NCBI GenBank assembly: GCA_027575805.1
Contig: JANBPU010000436.1
Coordinates: 1-11,332 of the forward strand
Length of the DNA: 11,332 nt
Direction of reading: 5' to 3'
Source: Mycoemilia scoparia
Taxonomy: Eukaryota; Kickxellomycota; Kickxellomycetes; Kickxellales; Kickxellaceae
Made by a program: the position numbers and the translations under genes. The notes beneath the pieces were generated by a model. That model was not told the DNA's origin and searched no databases. It saw nothing but the letters and a program-made list of their open reading frames with translations. Each line of letters starts with the position of its first letter. Within the stretch, counting starts at the first letter, position 1. Of the stretch, positions 8,287 to 11,332 are shown piece after piece.

Positions 8287-8402
8287 ATGGGTGATTATTT
8301 TTGAAGGGTAAAAGTTTACTAGTAAAACTGGACATCCATTTGGCTGTGATTGCCCCTATAATTATTGGTCCAAAAATTCACCCTTCAAAAATTATCACCC
8401 AT
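8287..8402. mobile_element. MITE-like inverted-repeat element, copy 2
   Basis: The left end ATGGGTGATTATTTTTGAAG and the right end CTTCAAAAATTATCACCCAT are inverted repeats of about 23 bases with a single mismatch, better kept than in copy 1 at 3747-3848. The interiors align (CATTTGGCT, CCTATA, ATTGGTCC, TTCACCC). No coding capacity. A hairpin of this strength may affect transcript ends on either strand. Target-site duplication is not evident; a TA just outside each end is possible but would need uneven ends. Confidence 0.65.
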
Positions 8403-8627
8403 ATGACTAGTAATTATCGGCTTGTCGGTATCTAAACTATGCATTGTTGCCCTAAACACTCTCGAGAAACCCGTATGTGGCATTTGAAAATAGATTAAAG
8501 CAGCTTCTATTGACACCATCTTTCTTATTCTTTCCTGTTGAGCCGAGCCATCATATTTCCAAGAACTAACCATTAAATCTTTAAAAGAAAAAGATTGATC
8601 GGACCAGATATATCCCAGTATAGACAT
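8385..8627 (-). pseudogene. Short ORF running into the MITE, fragment of unknown gene
   Basis: From the ATG at 8625-8627 an 80-codon frame runs left and stops inside the MITE end. Its last residues (MGDNF) and stop codon come from the terminal inverted repeat. The body (IWSDQSFSFKDLMVSSWKYD, SAQQERIRKMVSIEAALIYF) looks coding in composition but matches no family I know. A perfect donor GTAAGT at 8672-8677, just upstream on the same strand, suggests a spliced gene. Skipping to TTCTTAG at about 8632 would join GYLKIG in frame to this ORF, but no CTAAC branch site is seen. I read it as a gene fragment with its 3' end replaced by the MITE. Confidence 0.35.
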
Positions 8628-8786
8628 GGTACTAAGAATCTTGAATTTTTCCAATCACGCCAAAAATATATACTTACCCGATCTTCAAATATCCTGACTA
8701 GAATCGAAATCGTTATTCAAATATTACATCATTATACAACTATAAATAGTCAAAATGAGATCCAAAAATACTACCATCCCCTATAT

Positions 8787-8885
8787 TCATAGCTGAGTCA
8801 TAAGAGCATCCGATAAACCAACTTTTCTACCTACTCCCATCCTCATCTCTGGGATAACACAAGTAACAATCAAATATCCATCTGC
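8787..8885 (-). pseudogene. Coding-like fragment in the minus-strand series
   Basis: A frame of about 33 codons (DGYLIVTCVIPEMRMGVGRK, then VGLSDALMTQL) begins after a TGAATGCAG acceptor-like site and ends in TGA. It lies between the zinc-knuckle fragment and the 80-codon ORF on the same strand. It may be an exon of the same former gene, or a piece of a degraded retroelement. No family recognised. Confidence 0.25.
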
Positions 8886-8921
8886 ATTCAAAAAGTCATA
8901 CATGCTCCAATAATAAACTAA

Positions 8922-9095
8922 CTAAACACAGTTGGTTGGCTGAAGATGTGCTTTCCAGCGTGCACAAAAATAGATGCACATAAAGTAAACTACCTGTTGG
9001 AAAGGAGGATATACTACATCTGTGGATAATTTTATTTTCCAGCAGAATCGCGCAGAATGGTTTGCATTACGACAAATTGTACAAACATCAGAAGC
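8922..9095 (-). pseudogene. CCHC zinc-knuckle fragment, retroelement ORF1/gag-like
   Basis: The minus-strand frame between stops at 9096-9098 and 8922-8924 contains CTICRNANHSARFC at 9042-9083, an exact C-x2-C-x4-H-x4-C zinc knuckle. The H-x-A-R-x-C ending is typical of nucleic-acid-binding knuckles in the gag or ORF1 proteins of retroelements. The central Gly that normally precedes His is Asn here. No start codon or flanking domain is kept. With LINE remnants nearby on both sides it is most simply a relic of a retroelement ORF1, though cellular knuckle proteins exist as well. Confidence 0.4.
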
Positions 9096-9339
9096 TCATC
9101 GAAAGAAGATGTCTGAATCTAAATCTTATAGGTCAAAATTCCTTATAGATCGTTTCCCAAAAAAATTACCCTATGGTTTGTAGAAAGATCTCTCTCTGCA
9201 GCTTGAAAAATCAATCAACCACTGTCTTCGTCTTTTTTCCTTTTCCTCTTACAATGCAATATGGTAGATATACTTGTCATGTTTATTAATTTTGGTTTCC
9301 CACCTTTCACTGCAACAGATAACTAATGAATCCAATTAT

Positions 9340-9501
9340 CGATTTGGGAAGACTTCACAAGGCTTTGGGCAAAATGGTGGGTCCCCAGGAGTGGTTGCAC
9401 ATGAATTGGCTGATGACTTGGCCAAAATCTCAGGACACATTTCTCTGTCTATTTCGCACCTGATCACTAGTGGAATCTTGCCATATACTCATTTAAAATA
9501 G
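9340..9501 (+). pseudogene. LINE RNase H remnant (copy B, best preserved)
   Basis: The + frame reads GSPGVVAHELADDLAKISGH followed by LITSGILPYTHLK and a stop. It matches the C-terminal RNase H motif of non-LTR retrotransposons, H-x-G-I/V-x-G-N-E-x-A-D-x-L-A-K, with the last catalytic aspartate kept in ADDLAK; the usual His and the Asn of GNE are altered. RNase H degrades the RNA strand during retrotransposition. The upstream part of the domain (first three catalytic acidic residues) is not recognisable, so this is a 5'-truncated or internally worn fragment and not a gene. A frame of 75 codons is open from 9274, whose first part is unrelated. Confidence 0.6.
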
Positions 9502-9756
9502 TGCAATAGATGAAAGAACGCCCGACAAACTAGATTCTTGTTCAATTCTGTTTAGCACTTTGTATAATATTGAAGAAATGTAGTCCAAACTGCTGTACTG
9601 GAATAATACCAACTTTACTATAGTCTGAGTCACTGTTAATGAAATTTTGTTGTTTTATACATAGATAGATGTATACATAAATGTACATGGTTCCTCTCAT
9701 GTTTTCTATAATTTGAAGCTGTGGGAAAGTAATTACAGAGCTATTCATTGCTATGG

Positions 9757-9920
9757 TCATATTACACAAGGCCTTAGGCAAAATTGGCTTTCCTCCCCCC
9801 CCTCTCCCACAGGAGTAGTTGTATGTATGCAAAATAGCTGATGATTGGGCCAAAATCTGAGCACCCATCGTTGCCTATAATCAATGCCTGATCACTAGTG
9901 AAATTTCATCACATAAATAA
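9757..9920 (+). pseudogene. LINE RNase H remnant (copy C)
   Basis: This aligns with copy B (ACACAAGGCcTTaGGCAAAAT, AGGAGTaGTTG, GCTGATGAtTgGGCCAAAATCT, CCTGATCACTAGTG). ADDWAKI and LITSEIS are readable, but a TGA follows AKI, a frameshift precedes ADD, and a C-rich insertion (TTTCCTCCCCCCCCTCTCCCAC, about 9790-9810) splits the block. It lies 400 bases from copy B in the same orientation, so tandem duplication or two insertions are both possible. Confidence 0.55.
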
Positions 9921-10137
9921 GCTGCAAAAAATTCCAAATATTTTGTAATAATCTTCATGTTTAATACTCAATCCAATTTATTCCAAAACAAAGCTTGTTA
10001 AGTAGTAAAAAGGTTCAAGGTATGCCCATTCTTTGCTTACACAAGCCAAAATAATTGGTCCACAAAATAGTATAATATGCTTCGATGTGGGCATATATTG
10101 AGGATGTTTTCAGTTAGTTATGTAGGCTATCAGAATA
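9921..10137. other. Spacer between LINE remnant and the helical-protein gene
   Basis: No gene seen. It should contain the 3' UTR of the minus-strand gene. A CTAAC at about 10104-10109 (-), 34 bases before an AAG, could be an intron branch site if the last codons of that gene are spliced away, but the matching donor (GTACGA) is weak. Confidence 0.4.
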
Positions 10138-10974
10138 TCATTTCGTACCCCCATCCAAAACAATGAGTACCCATGAACAAAGACAACCACCTGGCTGAAT
10201 GTGTAACCTTTTTGTAGTTGTAACGTCGTACACGATATCTTTAATCTCCTGCTCAAATTGAGCAACTACTCTATAAAGACTTTTCTCAGTAGATGGTTGT
10301 GTAGCTTTTGGGGCTGGAAGTCCTATAGTTAAACAATCATTGGCATCCACCTGCTGCTGGTACAGATTGTAGGCTTTCTGTTTAAGCTCACCGGGGAATT
10401 TTTCAAACTCACCATCAAGGAGTTCATACAGTTTCTCAATGGTTTTGAAGAGAGTTGCATAGTTGTTGCCCTGTTTCTGTCTACCATGGCCAAAATCCGG
10501 TTTATCACCAACTTTAATAAGAAGGCTACAAAGAAGGTTCACGGTGCCCTTAAAGAGGATCCCAAGGTTTGCCACAACATCCACACATTGCTCAATGGTA
10601 AGCTCTTCCCCAGTAAAAGGATAATTGTGAGCAGAAGCTTGCACAGCGTTGATACACTCCTGTGCAATTCTCTTAATCTTCTCAATACATATACGGACAA
10701 GATCCTTGTCAGATACGTGATCAGGAACTAGTACTAGTTTTCCAATGGTTTTAGCAACCCGGATAGACATATTGATGTCGTTATAGATAATAGTTTTGAT
10801 TTTATCACTCTTGGTAAGTGAAAAAATCACATCAAAGCGGGTGTTCATGGTTTGAGCGAGATTACTTATATTGATGATAAGTGCACGAGTCCTAGGATGA
10901 AGAATGCCCTTATTTTGCACAGGTGCAAACTCCTGCACCAGAGCTTGAGAAGGTGCTAGAATAGAAGCGGGCAT
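10138..10974 (-). CDS. Alpha-helical protein of unknown function
   Basis: The intact ORF of 278 residues begins at an ATG in CACCAAATGCC, preceded by a CT-rich leader and a TATA box 73 bases upstream. No signal peptide or membrane segment is seen, so the product is probably cytosolic or nuclear. Most of the length looks like a chain of amphipathic helices: residues 28-78, 87-114 (KDLVRICIEKIKRIAQECIN), 123-157 (long hydrophobic helix with VVANLGILFKGTVNLLCSLL), 170-213 and 228-252. A Pro-rich break (APKATQPSTE) lies at 221-230. The last 20 residues (GGCLCSWVLIVLDGG) are Cys- and hydrophobic-rich and unlike the rest; they may be read-through of an unrecognised intron. The layout recalls helical-bundle adaptor or scaffold proteins, but I recognise no family and assign no function. 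Confidence 0.75.
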   Translation of the reverse strand: MPASILAPSQALVQEFAPVQNKGILHPRTRALIINISNLAQTMNTRFDVIFSLTKSDKIKTIIYNDINMSIRVAKTIGKLVLVPDHVSDKDLVRICIEKIKRIAQECINAVQASAHNYPFTGEELTIEQCVDVVANLGILFKGTVNLLCSLLIKVGDKPDFGHGRQKQGNNYATLFKTIEKLYELLDGEFEKFPGELKQKAYNLYQQQVDANDCLTIGLPAPKATQPSTEKSLYRVVAQFEQEIKDIVYDVTTTKRLHIQPGGCLCSWVLIVLDGGTK

Positions 10975-11046
10975 TTGGTGTTGAATGGAGGGAAGGAAGG
11001 AGGGGGATAAAATGATGGTATGAAATATAAATGTGCGAAATTGATA

Positions 11047-11057
11047 CCTTTTTATAG
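11047..11057 (-). promoter_or_regulatory. TATA box of the helical-protein gene
   Basis: The minus strand reads CTATAAAAAGG, a strong TATA box. It is followed by a pyrimidine tract (CCCCCTCCTTCCTTCCCTCC, 10984-11010) leading to the ATG at 10974. Confidence 0.65.
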
Positions 11058-11179
11058 ATTTTGGTTATTCCTTTACTTGAATGAACAGTAAGGGAAAAAA
11101 ATGGCTTTGCCACATGCTCTAAGAAAATAGATTTGTGCACCGAGATTGTAAACTTTCTGACAAAAAATAAATTGTAGCT

Positions 11180-11332
11180 CGCCACTTGTTCAATATCTTC
11201 AAATCTTTATCACTGTATGGAGAGATTATATTAGTTATCTGATGTATGATAGGCGGAAATGAGTCCTGGGATTTTGGCCCAATCACAAGCCCTTTGCTAC
11301 CAGATTCCTGGAGAGCCACTATTTTTATCTGA
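11180..11332 (-). pseudogene. LINE RNase H remnant (copy D), cut by the window edge
   Basis: The minus strand aligns with copy B: GTGGCTCTCCAGGA, TTGTGATTGGGCCAAAATCcCAGGAC, TCATTTC. In the RNase H frame it reads GSPGIW, a TAG, then ACDWAKIPGLIS. After a frameshift it continues as IIHQITNIISPYSDKDLKIL, which matches the HLITSGILPY block and extends beyond it. It is opposite in orientation to copies A-C and lies about 120 bases upstream of the TATA box of the helical-protein gene. The fragment continues past the right edge of the window. Confidence 0.5.

Noticed and set aside
11119..11319. 66-codon minus ORF at the right edge as a gene
   Set aside because: It is a frameshifted reading of RNase H remnant D; similarity continues across two frames.

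Overview
This window looks like a piece of a nuclear genome from a filamentous fungus. The DNA is AT-rich and gene density is low. Promoters carry TATA boxes roughly 80-90 bases upstream of start codons. Intron signals are of the fungal kind (GTAAGT/GTATGT donors, CTAAC branch sites 27-29 bases before AG). The coding content includes a tandem MATA-type HMG-box protein full of homopolymer runs, and secreted proteins with fungal-style pro-regions. An early-diverging lineage (Mucoromycota or a relative) is my best guess, but only a guess. No bacterial operon, tRNA, rRNA or CRISPR array was seen.

Layout. 1-1080 has no supportable gene. 1122-1900 holds decayed non-LTR retrotransposon (LINE) pieces: an RNase H remnant on + and a reverse-transcriptase remnant on -. 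Antisense to the downstream end of the latter is a 54-codon + ORF that looks like a secreted peptide precursor with a Kex2-type LEKR site. 1900-2900 is empty apart from the approach to a promoter. 2908-3672 is a TATA-driven gene for a cysteine-free secreted protein. 3747-3848 is the first of two related short inverted-repeat elements (MITE-like). 3885-4976 on - is a well-marked spliced transcription unit (TATA, three introns, AATAAA) with no AUG-started ORF worth the name. 5330-7114 on - is the tandem HMG-box protein. 7115-8286 is non-coding with a CA microsatellite and a possible hairpin element. 8287-8402 is the second MITE copy. 8385-9095 on - is a set of broken coding-like pieces, including a CCHC zinc knuckle. 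9340-9920 on + holds two more RNase H remnants. 10138-10974 on - is an intact alpha-helical protein of unknown function with its own TATA box. The right edge (11180-11332, -) is a fourth RNase H remnant cut by the window end.

The three large ORFs (secreted protein, HMG-box protein, helical protein) appear to be independent single-exon genes, and I see no pathway linking them. The rest is shaped by repeated insertion and decay of one LINE family plus a MITE family. The items most worth following up are the candidate Kex2-processed peptide, the spliced unit without an evident AUG ORF, the duplicated CDCExC motif in the HMG-box protein, and the MITE pair.
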